From the NCBI GenBank assembly GCA_035716025.1, contig DASTKH010000043.1, forward strand, positions 19,998 to 83,997: a DNA stretch of 64,000 nucleotides, given 5' to 3'. Made by a program: the position numbers and the translations under genes. The notes under the pieces are model-generated. The model did not search any database. It saw only the letters and a list, made by a program, of their open reading frames with translations, and was not told where the DNA came from. Shown here one piece after another: positions 25,253 through 33,356 of the stretch. How positions within the stretch are numbered: position 1 is the first letter of the stretch; each line of letters begins with the position of its first letter. The stretch comes from JADGHE01 sp035716025 (GTDB lineage: Bacteria > Pseudomonadota > Alphaproteobacteria > Rhizobiales > Xanthobacteraceae).

Positions 25253-27243
25253 CCGCAAACCCCGGCCGAATGGAAGAAGGCTCGCGCGACGCGCTGATCG
25301 CCGCGGTACGCCGCGCCGCACGGCAGGAACAGTTCCTGGAGGTGGTTTCGGCCGAGGAAGCGCAAGCGCGCTTTCGACGGCATCTGCCGCAGGCACCGCT
25401 TGCAGGCGAGACGGTTCCGCTTGCGGCCGCGTTGGGGCGCGTTCTTGCCGAGCCGGTTGTCTCCCCCAACGACGTTCCCCCCTTCGACCGCGCGAATGTC
25501 GACGGCTTCGCGGTGCGGGCCGCCGACACGGCCCAGGCGAGCGAGGCTCAGCCGAGGCGGCTGCCGCTCAACCCCGAGCTCCTGGTCTGCGGGCGGGCCC
25601 CGACATTGCCGCTTGCGCCGGGAACCGCCACGGCGATCGCGACCGGCGGGATGATTCCCCGCGGTGCCGATGCGGTGGCGATGATCGAATGGACGGAACT
25701 CGTCGAGACGCCGGACGGACCGGCCATCGACCTGCGCCGTGCGGTCGCGCCGGGGCAGTTCGTATCCTATGCGGGTTCCGACATGGCGCGCGGCGAGACC
25801 GTGCTGCGCGCGGGCGCCCGCATCGGTTCGCGCGAGATCGGCATGCTCGCCGCCTGCGGTTTCGCAAGCGTTCAGGTCGTGCGGCGGCCCAAGGTCGCGA
25901 TCGTCTCGACCGGCGACGAGCTCACGGCGCCCGGCACGCCGCTGCCGCCCGGCGCAGTCTACGACAGCAACGGCGTCATCCTCGCAGCGGCCGCGGCCGA
26001 AGCCGGCGGCGAGCCGGTCGCCTTCGGCATCGTGGCGGATGAGGAGGCTGCGCTCGAACGGACCCTGCGCGAAGCGCTTGCGGCCTGCGACGTCGTGGTG
26101 CTGAGCGGAGGAACGTCGAAGGGCGCGGGCGACCTGTCGCATCGCGTGGTCGCGCGCCTGGGCCTGCCCGGCATTGTGGTGCATGGCGTCGCACTCAAGC
26201 CGGGAAAGCCGCTTTGCCTTGCGGTGGTTGACGGAAAGCCTGTCGTCGTGCTGCCCGGTTTCCCAACGTCCGCCATCTTCACTTTTCACGCCTTCGTGGC
26301 GCCCGTCCTGCGGATGCTCGGCGGCCTTGCGGCCGAGAGCGGCCGCACGGTCGAAGCCACGGTGCCGGTCCGCGTCACCTCCGAGTTGGGGCGTCAGGAG
26401 TTTCTGCTCGTCGCGCTGAGTGACGGCGGGGACGGCCTGATCGCCTTTCCCTCGCCCAAAGGGTCCGGTTCGGTTACGGCCTTTTCGCAGGCAGACGGCT
26501 TCGTGGAAATCGACGCACTTGCCACGTCGCTGGAGGCCGGCGCGCGCGTGCGCGTGACGCTGATCGGGCAAGCCGTCCGCGCACCCGATCTCGTGATCGC
26601 CGGAAGCCACTGTGTGGCCCTCGATGCGGTTCTCGACGCGCTTGCGGGCCAAGGACTCACCGCGCGCATGATCGCGGTCGGGAGCACGGGCGGGGTTGCG
26701 GCCGCGCGGCGCGGCGAATGCGATCTTGCGCCGGTTCATCTCGTCGACCCGGCGAGCGGCGTCTACAACCGACACCTCGCCGGCCCGGACATCGAACTCG
26801 TCCCCGGCTGGCTGCGCATGCAGGGCGTGCTGTTCCGCCGCGGCGATTCTCGCTTCGAAGGGCGCACGGCGCACGAGGCCATTGCCGCAGCCCTTGCCGA
26901 TCCTTCGGCCGTGATGGTCAACCGCAATGCGGGCGCGGGCACCCGCATGCTGATCGATCAGCTTCTGAAGGGCGTGCGCCCGCCGGGATACGGCAACCAG
27001 CCGCGCTCCCACAACGCGGTTGCCGCCGCGATCGCGCAAGGCCGTGCCGACTGGGGCATCGCCATCGAATCGGTGGCCGCGATGTATGAACTCGGCTTCC
27101 TGCCGCTATCGCCGGAGCATTACGACTTCCTGCTGGTGCGCAACCGGCGCGACCGCCCCGCCGTTCAGGCCTTCCTCGCGGCCCTCGCCGCCCCGGAGAC
27201 GCGGCAGCGCATCGCCGCGCTCGGCATGAAACCCGCCGCGTAG
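25249..27243 (+). CDS. MoeA fused to a periplasmic-binding-protein-like domain
   Basis: Product of 664 residues. The N-terminal MoeA part (about 40-430) keeps 'PPFDRANVDGFAVRA', 'ATGGMIPRGADAV', 'STGDEL' and 'LSGGTSKGAGD'. The C-terminal part (about 445-664) is a PBP_like domain: 'AGSHCVALDAVLDAL', 'VGSTGGVAAARRGECD', 'NRNAGAGTRMLIDQLL' and 'GRADWGIAIESVA'. There is no signal peptide, so the binding domain is cytoplasmic and may sense or deliver oxyanion. The family acts in molybdopterin biosynthesis. It overlaps the degenerate MoeA gene by 4 bases, and the two are surely co-translated. Confidence 0.9.
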   Translation: MTANPGRMEEGSRDALIAAVRRAARQEQFLEVVSAEEAQARFRRHLPQAPLAGETVPLAAALGRVLAEPVVSPNDVPPFDRANVDGFAVRAADTAQASEAQPRRLPLNPELLVCGRAPTLPLAPGTATAIATGGMIPRGADAVAMIEWTELVETPDGPAIDLRRAVAPGQFVSYAGSDMARGETVLRAGARIGSREIGMLAACGFASVQVVRRPKVAIVSTGDELTAPGTPLPPGAVYDSNGVILAAAAAEAGGEPVAFGIVADEEAALERTLREALAACDVVVLSGGTSKGAGDLSHRVVARLGLPGIVVHGVALKPGKPLCLAVVDGKPVVVLPGFPTSAIFTFHAFVAPVLRMLGGLAAESGRTVEATVPVRVTSELGRQEFLLVALSDGGDGLIAFPSPKGSGSVTAFSQADGFVEIDALATSLEAGARVRVTLIGQAVRAPDLVIAGSHCVALDAVLDALAGQGLTARMIAVGSTGGVAAARRGECDLAPVHLVDPASGVYNRHLAGPDIELVPGWLRMQGVLFRRGDSRFEGRTAHEAIAAALADPSAVMVNRNAGAGTRMLIDQLLKGVRPPGYGNQPRSHNAVAAAIAQGRADWGIAIESVAAMYELGFLPLSPEHYDFLLVRNRRDRPAVQAFLAALAAPETRQRIAALGMKPAA

Positions 27244-27276
27244 CGTTCTCCCGCGCCTCGTAGGCCCGGCGCCCGG

Positions 27277-28017
27277 TCAGATGAAATGGGCGCCGCCGTT
27301 GAGCTGCACGGTCTGGCCGGTCATGTAGGCGTTGGCGGCAACCGCCACGACCAAATCCGCGACCTCTTCCGCCCTTCCGAGACGGCCGAGCGGAATATGC
27401 CGCGCGTGACCGAATTGCGCGCCCGGCACCATGTCGGTTTCGATCTGGGAGGGCGCGACCGCGTTGACGGTAATGCCCTCCGCCGCAAGCCGCGACGCAT
27501 AGCCGCGCGTCAAGCCTTCGAGCCCGGCCTTCGAGGCATTGTAATGCACCCCGATCGAACCGGTGCCGCGGGCAGCGCCCGAGGAAATGTTGACGATGCG
27601 GCCCCATTTGCGCGCCCGCATGGCCGGCAGCACCGCCTGGGTGCAGAGGAACGCCGATTTGAGGTTCACCCGCAGGGTCAGATCGAACTCATCTTCAGAG
27701 AGGTCCTCGATGCCGCGGCGAATCGCAATTCCGGCATTGTTGATGAGAATATCGATCGAACCGAGCGCGGCGGTGACCGCCTGGATGAGACGCGCCACGT
27801 CCGCCGCGTTGGAAACGTCGGCGGCGACGGCAAGCGCCCGGCCCCCTTTCGCGACCACCGCCTCCGCGACGGCGCGCGCGGCCTCGGCTTGCTCGCGATA
27901 ATTGACCGCGACGTCGGCCCCCGCCTCGGCGAGTGCCAGCGCGATCGCGCGGCCGATGCCGCGTGAGGCGCCCGTGACGAGCGCGACCCGTCCCGCGAAA
28001 GGTGCCGATCGTGTCAT
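27277..28017 (-). CDS. Short-chain dehydrogenase/reductase
   Basis: Product of 246 residues of the classical SDR fold. The NAD(P) motif is 'VTGASRGIGRAIA' (about 12-24), 'NNAG' follows, and the catalytic set is Ser ('ISSGAARG'), Tyr and Lys in 'YNASKAG'. It resembles FabG-type 3-oxoacyl reductases and sugar-alcohol dehydrogenases; the substrate is not readable. GGAGGAGGG before the ATG at 28017 fixes the start. It is convergent with the MoeA-PBP gene and divergent from mobB; no functional link with the cofactor genes is evident. Confidence 0.88.
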   Translation of the reverse strand: MTRSAPFAGRVALVTGASRGIGRAIALALAEAGADVAVNYREQAEAARAVAEAVVAKGGRALAVAADVSNAADVARLIQAVTAALGSIDILINNAGIAIRRGIEDLSEDEFDLTLRVNLKSAFLCTQAVLPAMRARKWGRIVNISSGAARGTGSIGVHYNASKAGLEGLTRGYASRLAAEGITVNAVAPSQIETDMVPGAQFGHARHIPLGRLGRAEEVADLVVAVAANAYMTGQTVQLNGGAHFI

Positions 28018-28112
28018 GCCCTCCTCCCCCTCCAGAGTGAGCGGCTCGGCCGTTTGCCAGCGCCGGCCTGCCCCGGTATGGCTTGGCGACAACAGCGGAC
28101 GGCGCGGAAGCC

Positions 28113-28628
28113 ATGCGGGTGATCGGATTGGCAGGCTGGAGCGGCGCAGGCAAGACGACGCTGCTTGCCCGCCTCCTGCCCCGCTTGATCCACCGCGGTC
28201 TCGCCGTCTCGACGGTGAAACATGCCCATCACTCCTTCGACCTCGATCAGCCGGGCAAGGACTCGCACACCCACCGGCTCGCCGGGGCGACGGAAGTGCT
28301 GGTGTCCTCTGCCAAGCGTTGGGCGCTGGTGCACGAACTGCACGGGAGCGAGGAATTGCAATTGCCGGCCCTGCTCGCGAAGCTTTCGCCCGTGGATCTT
28401 GTCCTTGTGGAGGGCTTCAAGCATGGGCCGCACCCGAAACTCGAAATTCACCGCGCGAGCCTCGGCAAGCCCCTGCTCTATCCGGGCGATCCGCGCATCG
28501 TCGCGGTGGCGAGCGATGCGGCGCTTAACAGCGCGCCGATTCCCGTCGTGTCCCTCGACGAAGATGAGGCGATCTGCGACCTTCTCCTGCGCTATGCGGC
28601 GCCGGCAGAGGACCTGATCCGTTCCTGA
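28113..28628 (+). CDS. mobB: Molybdopterin-guanine dinucleotide biosynthesis protein MobB
   Basis: Product of 171 residues with a P-loop 'GWSGAGKTTL' (about 8-17), 'VKHAHHSFDLDQPGKDSHTH' (about 30-50) and 'VLVEGFKHGPHPKLEIH', all standard for MobB. It binds GTP and assists MobA in converting molybdopterin to the guanine dinucleotide form used by formate dehydrogenase-type enzymes. The ATG at 28113 starts the usual N-terminus. The moeA gene follows 11 bases later, forming a mobB-moeA operon. Confidence 0.93.
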   Translation: MRVIGLAGWSGAGKTTLLARLLPRLIHRGLAVSTVKHAHHSFDLDQPGKDSHTHRLAGATEVLVSSAKRWALVHELHGSEELQLPALLAKLSPVDLVLVEGFKHGPHPKLEIHRASLGKPLLYPGDPRIVAVASDAALNSAPIPVVSLDEDEAICDLLLRYAAPAEDLIRS

Positions 28629-28639
28629 AGGGAGGCGCC

Positions 28640-29908
28640 TTGGCGCAACTGAGCGACGACTGTTTTGCGTTTTCGGGGCCCCTCATGCCGATCGAGGAGG
28701 CCGAGCGCCTCATCGCGCGCATTCCGCCGGTGGAAGGCATCGAAGACATTCCCCTGGCGCATGCGCGCGGCCGCGTGCTCGCCGCCGACCTCGTCGCCCC
28801 GCTCGATCTGCCGCCTTTCGACAATTCGGCCGTTGACGGCTACGCGGTCCGCCATGCCGATCTTGCGGCGGCCGGGGAAACGCGGATGCGCGTCGGCGCC
28901 CGTATTATGGCCGGGGAGCCGGCTCCGCGGCCGATCGCACCGGGCGAGGCCGTGCGGATTTTCACGGGCGCGCCGATGCCCCCCGGCGCCGACACGGTTT
29001 TCATGCAGGAGGACTGCCGCGCTGAAGGACAGGAGGTCATTCTGCCGGCCGGGCTGCCCATGGGCGCGAACAGCCGGCGAGCGGGAGAGGACCTCAAGAA
29101 GGGTGCGCTTGCACTTCCTGCCGGGCGGCGGCTCGGGGTCGCCGATCTGGCGCTTGCAGCCGCGCTCGGCCTCACGCATGTGCCGGCGCGCCGCCGGGTC
29201 CGCGTCGCGCTGTTCTCGACGGGCGACGAGCTCGTCGAGGCGGGCGAGGCATTGAAACCTGCCGGCATTCACGATTCCAATCGCGTTCTGATCGCCGCGA
29301 TGCTGGATGCGGCCGGCGCCTCGGTGACCGATCTCGGCATTCTGCGCGACGAGCCGACGGCTCTCGTCGCGGCCCTGCGCGGGGCCGCGTGGGACCATGA
29401 CCTCATTCTCACCTCCGGGGGCGTGTCGACGGGCGAAGCGGACCATGTCCGGCAGGCCGTCGAGACGGCCGGGCGTCTCGTGTTCTGGCGCGTCGGCATC
29501 AAGCCGGGCCGGCCGGTCGCGCTCGGGGTTATTCCGGGCCGCGCAGGCGAGAACGCGGCCTTCGCGGGCCTGCCCGGAAACCCGGTCGCGGTGTTCGTCA
29601 CTTTCGCCCGCATCGTGCGGCCGCTGCTTGCGCGGCTCGCGGGGGCACGGATCGAGCCGCTGGCGGCCTATCCCGTGCGATCCGCCTTCGCCTACAAGAA
29701 ACGCGCGGGGCGTCGGGAATATGTGCGCGTGACGCTCCGCCGCGCCGCGGACGGCAACCTCGAAGCCGTGAAACATCCGCGGGAAGGCGCCGGCGTCATC
29801 ACCTCGCTGACGGAGACCGACGGCCTTGCGGAACTTGCGGACGATGTCACGGGCATCGCCCCGGGCGACACGGTGGGCTTCATTCCCTACGCGGTCCTGA
29901 CGGGCTAA
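28640..29908 (+). CDS. moeA: Molybdopterin molybdotransferase MoeA
   Basis: Product of 422 residues from TTG at 28640, with GGGAGG before it; the next ATG (28686) would remove the usual N-terminal 'LSDDCFAF' segment. All key motifs are present: 'PPFDNSAVDGYAVR', 'IFTGAPMPPGADTV', 'STGDELVE', 'TSGGVSTGEADHV' and 'AGLPGNPVAVFVTF'. It inserts molybdate into molybdopterin-AMP, releasing active Mo-cofactor. It is in operon with mobB. This is the canonical one of the three MoeA-type genes here. The stop overlaps the stop of the convergent AGE gene by a few bases. Confidence 0.95.
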   Translation: MAQLSDDCFAFSGPLMPIEEAERLIARIPPVEGIEDIPLAHARGRVLAADLVAPLDLPPFDNSAVDGYAVRHADLAAAGETRMRVGARIMAGEPAPRPIAPGEAVRIFTGAPMPPGADTVFMQEDCRAEGQEVILPAGLPMGANSRRAGEDLKKGALALPAGRRLGVADLALAAALGLTHVPARRRVRVALFSTGDELVEAGEALKPAGIHDSNRVLIAAMLDAAGASVTDLGILRDEPTALVAALRGAAWDHDLILTSGGVSTGEADHVRQAVETAGRLVFWRVGIKPGRPVALGVIPGRAGENAAFAGLPGNPVAVFVTFARIVRPLLARLAGARIEPLAAYPVRSAFAYKKRAGRREYVRVTLRRAADGNLEAVKHPREGAGVITSLTETDGLAELADDVTGIAPGDTVGFIPYAVLTG

Positions 29909-31092
29909 CGGCCGGCACACGGCGCGCCGGCCTTGGCCGGGCGGCCGAGCACGCGGTCGGCCTCCGTGATGGCGCCGAACAGGTGGTAAAAGGCGCTCGC
30001 CGGCACAAAGGCGATGTCGGGCCGACCGAGCGTGTCCACGCGGTCATACCAGCCTCCGGGAAACGGTCCCGAAAGATGGTCGCGCGCAATCCCCTTGAGG
30101 ACGCGCAAGGCGGCCTCCTTGGCTTGCGGATCGCCTGCCTCGTGGCGTACGAGCCAAGCCTTGGCCATTTCGGTCTGCGCCCAGCAACGGCGGGTGGATT
30201 TGCGGATCGCGCCGAAACGGTCCGCCTCGTCGACCACCAGGCCACTCTGCGGATCGGCGAAACGCGCGGCGATGGCAAAGAGCGCATCGGCGAGCCCGTC
30301 GGTCCGGGCGCCGGCGAGCACCCGATATCTGTGCAACAGCCAGACCCATTCGGCGTGATGGCCCGGCTCGATATGGTCCCCCGCCGGCCCCGCCGCCGGC
30401 CGCCACTGGGCGTCGAAGAATTCGCGGAGCGCGCCCGTTTCCGGGTCGATGAATTTCTCCGTGAGCAGAACGAGCAGGCGCCCCGCGCGCGGCAGTGCCT
30501 CCGGATGCCCGGTCGCCTCGTGCAGCGCCAGCAACGCTTCGAACACATGCATGTGCGGGTTCTGCCGACGCGGCAGACGCAAAGGAATGGCTTCGACGAA
30601 GCCGCCTTCCCGATCCGCCAGGTGATCGTCGAGAAAAGCCAGCAATTCGTCGATCATGGCAAAGGCGCGTGGCTCGCCGGTCGCGCGCGCAAGCCAGGAG
30701 AGCGCCAGGAGCACAAAGGCGTGGTCATAGGCATCGCGCGTTGCATCGGCGACATCCCCGTCCGGGGTCAGGGCATGCACGTAGCCGGGCGCCCCGTCGC
30801 GTCCGTGCCGGGCGGCCGCGAGATGTTCGAAACCGCGCAGCGCGATCTCCGCGCCTTCGGGGTGCCAACCGAGAAGGCCCGCGTGGGCGTAGACATAGAT
30901 CTGGCGGGCCTGCACCATCGTGCGGCGCAGGCAGGCAAGGTCCGGCCGGCCGGAGAAATCCAGCCTTTCATGAAATCCGCCGCGCTGCCGGTCGAAGCCT
31001 TTCTCGGCCCAAAGCGGCAGGGCAACGTCGCGCGCCCAGTGCCGCAGCGCCGCCACGATGTCCGCCGCATCCTTCGGCAAGGTATGAGCCAT
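29905..31092 (-). CDS. AGE-family epimerase/isomerase
   Basis: Product of 395 residues of the (alpha/alpha)6 barrel N-acylglucosamine 2-epimerase family. Expected histidine motifs are present: 'NPHMHVFEALLALHEATG' and 'EPGHHAEWVWLL'. Members interconvert sugars (acylglucosamine/acylmannosamine epimerase, mannose isomerase, cellobiose epimerase); the substrate here is open. The ATG at 31092 lies 2 bases after the mobA stop, so it is in the fdhD-mobA operon, an unusual setting. A longer frame upstream is the antisense or read-through of mobA and was not used. Confidence 0.88.
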   Translation of the reverse strand: MAHTLPKDAADIVAALRHWARDVALPLWAEKGFDRQRGGFHERLDFSGRPDLACLRRTMVQARQIYVYAHAGLLGWHPEGAEIALRGFEHLAAARHGRDGAPGYVHALTPDGDVADATRDAYDHAFVLLALSWLARATGEPRAFAMIDELLAFLDDHLADREGGFVEAIPLRLPRRQNPHMHVFEALLALHEATGHPEALPRAGRLLVLLTEKFIDPETGALREFFDAQWRPAAGPAGDHIEPGHHAEWVWLLHRYRVLAGARTDGLADALFAIAARFADPQSGLVVDEADRFGAIRKSTRRCWAQTEMAKAWLVRHEAGDPQAKEAALRVLKGIARDHLSGPFPGGWYDRVDTLGRPDIAFVPASAFYHLFGAITEADRVLGRPAKAGAPCAGR

Positions 31093-31094
31093 GT

Positions 31095-31736
31095 TCAGGT
31101 CGCTCCGGAGGCGGCAAGCCGATTCGCCTGCTCGAGATCCTCGGGCGCGTTGACGTTGAAGAACGGATCGATGGGCCTGTCCGGCCAGTCGGCGACGGCG
31201 AGGCCGTGGCGCGCCGTCCACACCTCGATCTTGCGCAGGTCCTCCTCGACCAAGGCGCGCCGCAGGTTCTCGCGCAAAGCGACCGGCCAGAGCGCCACCA
31301 CCGGATGCCGCCACACCCCGGAGCGGGCGCAGGCAAGCGGAACGGCGGCGGCTTCGCGCGCGGCGTGCAAACGCAAGACCATGTCGTTGGGAAGGAATGG
31401 GCAATCGCCCGGTGCGCTCGCCACCCAGCCGATATCGGGCGCGTTGCAGGCCGCCCAGTCGAGCCCCGCGAGAATGCCCGCAAGCGGCCCGGCGAAACCG
31501 GCCACATTGTCGGCGACGATTGGCAGCCCCGTCATGGCAAAGCGGGCGGGATCGCCATTGGCGTTGAGAATGAGCCGCGCACATTGCGGAGCAAGACACG
31601 CCGTTACGCGTTCAAGGATCGTCTTGCCGCCGACGCGGAGCAAAGCCTTGTCGCCGCCGCCCATCCGGCGTGCCCGCCCGCCTGCGAGGATGAGGCCGAT
31701 CGTCGGAGGAACCACCGCGGCCGCCTTCAGCGCCAT
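31095..31736 (-). CDS. mobA: Molybdenum cofactor guanylyltransferase MobA
   Basis: Product of 213 residues. The nucleotidyltransferase signature is 'LILAGGRARRMGGGDKALL' (about 15-33), with 'DNVAGFAGPLAGILAGLDW' and 'PGDCPFLP' further on. It transfers GMP from GTP to Mo-molybdopterin, producing the guanine dinucleotide cofactor. The start codon directly abuts the fdhD stop; translation is very likely coupled. MobB lies 3 kb away on the other strand. Confidence 0.93.
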   Translation of the reverse strand: MALKAAAVVPPTIGLILAGGRARRMGGGDKALLRVGGKTILERVTACLAPQCARLILNANGDPARFAMTGLPIVADNVAGFAGPLAGILAGLDWAACNAPDIGWVASAPGDCPFLPNDMVLRLHAAREAAAVPLACARSGVWRHPVVALWPVALRENLRRALVEEDLRKIEVWTARHGLAVADWPDRPIDPFFNVNAPEDLEQANRLAASGAT

Positions 31737-32633
31737 TCAGTCATCATGCACGGCAGCCTTGCGCCGATGCCGGGCGGACTCTTCCGGCACGGTCGCGAGG
31801 TCCTGATCGAACACGATCCGCTCCGTGCCGGAGAGCGCGACAAAGCGCCGGCCGCGGGCGCGCCCGATGAGCGTCAGCCCCGCTTTGCGGGCAAGCTCGA
31901 CCCCCCAGGCGGTGAATCCGGATCGCGATACGAGGATCGGGATGCCCATGCGCACGGTCTTTATCACCATTTCCGAGGTGAGCCGTCCCGTGGTGTAGAA
32001 AATCTTGTCGTGCGCCGGAACGCGTTCCAGGAACATCCAGCCGGCGATCTTGTCGACGGCGTTGTGACGGCCGACGTCCTCCATGTACACCAGCGGCCGA
32101 TCTTCCTGCGCGAGCACGCAGCCGTGGATGGCGCCGGCTTCGAGGTAAAGCGAGGGCGTGGTGTTGATCGTGGCCGTCAGGCTGTAAAGCCAGGAGGTCT
32201 TCAGGGTCGCAGGCGGCAGCACCGCCGTCTCGATGACGTCCATGAGGTCGCCGAACACGGTGCCCTGCGCGCAGCCCGAGGTCTGCACCTTTTTCTTGAG
32301 TTTCTCCTCGTAATCGGTCGCCCGTTGCGTGCGCACCACCACGACCGAGAGTTCGGCGTCATGGTCGATGTCGGTCACGACATCGTCCGGCCGCAGCATG
32401 TTCTGGTTGAGGAGATAGCCGAGCGCGAGATAGTCGGGGTAGTCGCCGATGGTCATGGCCGTGACGATCTCCTGACTGTTCAGAAAGATCGTCAGGGGAC
32501 GTTCCACCGTCACCCGCGTCTCGATGGGGCCGCCCGACTGATCGACCCCCGCGACCCGCTCGGTCAGGCGCGGGTCCTCGGGATCGGGGCGGATGCGGTA
32601 AGGATCGCGGGCCGGATCGAAAACCTTCTGCAT
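31737..32633 (-). CDS. fdhD: Formate dehydrogenase accessory sulfurtransferase FdhD
   Basis: Product of 298 residues. FdhD moves sulphur from IscS to the bis-MGD cofactor and is needed for active formate dehydrogenase. Family motifs: 'VEDVGRHNAVDK'-type (seen as 'MEDVGRHNAVDKIAGW'), 'YTTGRLTSEMV' and 'LVSRSGFTAWGVELA'. The active-site loop holds a single cysteine, C121 in 'TSGCAQGT'; the second Cys of the E. coli CxxC is absent. Length is normal. It is first in an fdhD-mobA-AGE operon. No formate dehydrogenase structural gene is in this window. Confidence 0.94.
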   Translation of the reverse strand: MQKVFDPARDPYRIRPDPEDPRLTERVAGVDQSGGPIETRVTVERPLTIFLNSQEIVTAMTIGDYPDYLALGYLLNQNMLRPDDVVTDIDHDAELSVVVVRTQRATDYEEKLKKKVQTSGCAQGTVFGDLMDVIETAVLPPATLKTSWLYSLTATINTTPSLYLEAGAIHGCVLAQEDRPLVYMEDVGRHNAVDKIAGWMFLERVPAHDKIFYTTGRLTSEMVIKTVRMGIPILVSRSGFTAWGVELARKAGLTLIGRARGRRFVALSGTERIVFDQDLATVPEESARHRRKAAVHDD

Positions 32634-32741
32634 GCCGGCATCCTAGCGCGTGCGGCAGGCAGGGTCATGCAGGAACGCACGAAGGCGCGGAAGCGCCGGG
32701 GCGCGGACGGGCATCCGCGCCGTCGTGTCAGCCGCAAGGCG

Positions 32742-32927
32742 TCAGCCGGGAGGCAGAGACCCGTGCTTCTCATGCCATTTCGGCCCCGGACCGCGCATGT
32801 AATAGCGCTCGGGCCGGTACGGATCGAAGAGAGACCTGAGGAGAGCCTGCCAGGCACCAGGGATGAGCCGAGCAAGGCGCGGCGCCGGGAGCGCGCTCCG
32901 CATCGCCGAGGCAAGAGAGTGAGCCAT
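32742..32927 (-). CDS. Small hypothetical protein
   Basis: Product of 61 residues, upstream of fdhD on the same strand with about 108 bases between them. It begins with ATG at 32927 and has only a weak ribosome site (GGGAAAG). The C-terminal half is aromatic and basic ('YRPERYYMRGPGPKWHEKHG'), unlike random translation of this DNA, so it may be real. I do not recognise the family. The frame could be a chance opening in GC-rich DNA. Confidence 0.4.
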   Translation of the reverse strand: MAHSLASAMRSALPAPRLARLIPGAWQALLRSLFDPYRPERYYMRGPGPKWHEKHGSLPPG

Positions 32928-33356
32928 GACGCTTTCCCATCACGTCCGGGCGCGGTTTCATCCGCTCGCACTTTGGTCGCGGGATTTGGCAGCCCGGTTC
33001 AGCCCGTATTTTGCTGCGAATTCGAGTAAAGAATCGGTTGTAACGACGGCATTTGGCGGCGAATTCGAGGCGATTGGTTAACCGGCCCTCACCCGCATCG
33101 ACAAAGCCGCATGGCATTGCGCGTTCGCGCGCGTCACCATGCCGCGCTCAATTCCCGCCCGATTGGGCGAATGCTGTCCGGGCGTGAACCTCGGCGCGAA
33201 GGAGAGCAACAAACCATAGGTTCGGGCCGAACGGGTGTGATGTTCCCCACAGGTTCGCCCATCGGGGTGCGGCATCATCGCCGGGACGAACAGGACTAAA
33301 GCGACGATGATGCTGCCGAGCAAAGCGGGAGCGCCGATCTCGAGCGAGGAACGACC
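32928..33356. other. Intergenic region before the caspase-like genes
   Basis: This 429-base stretch is less GC-rich in its first part (32990-33080). I see no convincing gene, tRNA or hairpin. The short open frame at 33078-33323 on the minus strand lacks protein-like features. It should hold the promoter of the first caspase-like gene, and the block CCCGCCCG at 33154-33161 recurs upstream of the second copy (35153-35160). Confidence 0.5.

Noticed and set aside
30495..33029. Plus-strand open frame of 844 codons across the AGE, mobA and fdhD genes
   Set aside because: Antisense shadow of three recognisable minus-strand genes; composition is Arg/Gly/Ala/Pro-rich with no domain.
33078..33323. Minus-strand open frame of 81 codons with a hydrophobic start
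   Set aside because: The frame lacks a ribosome site, has no conserved-looking part, and lies in the promoter region of the caspase-like gene.
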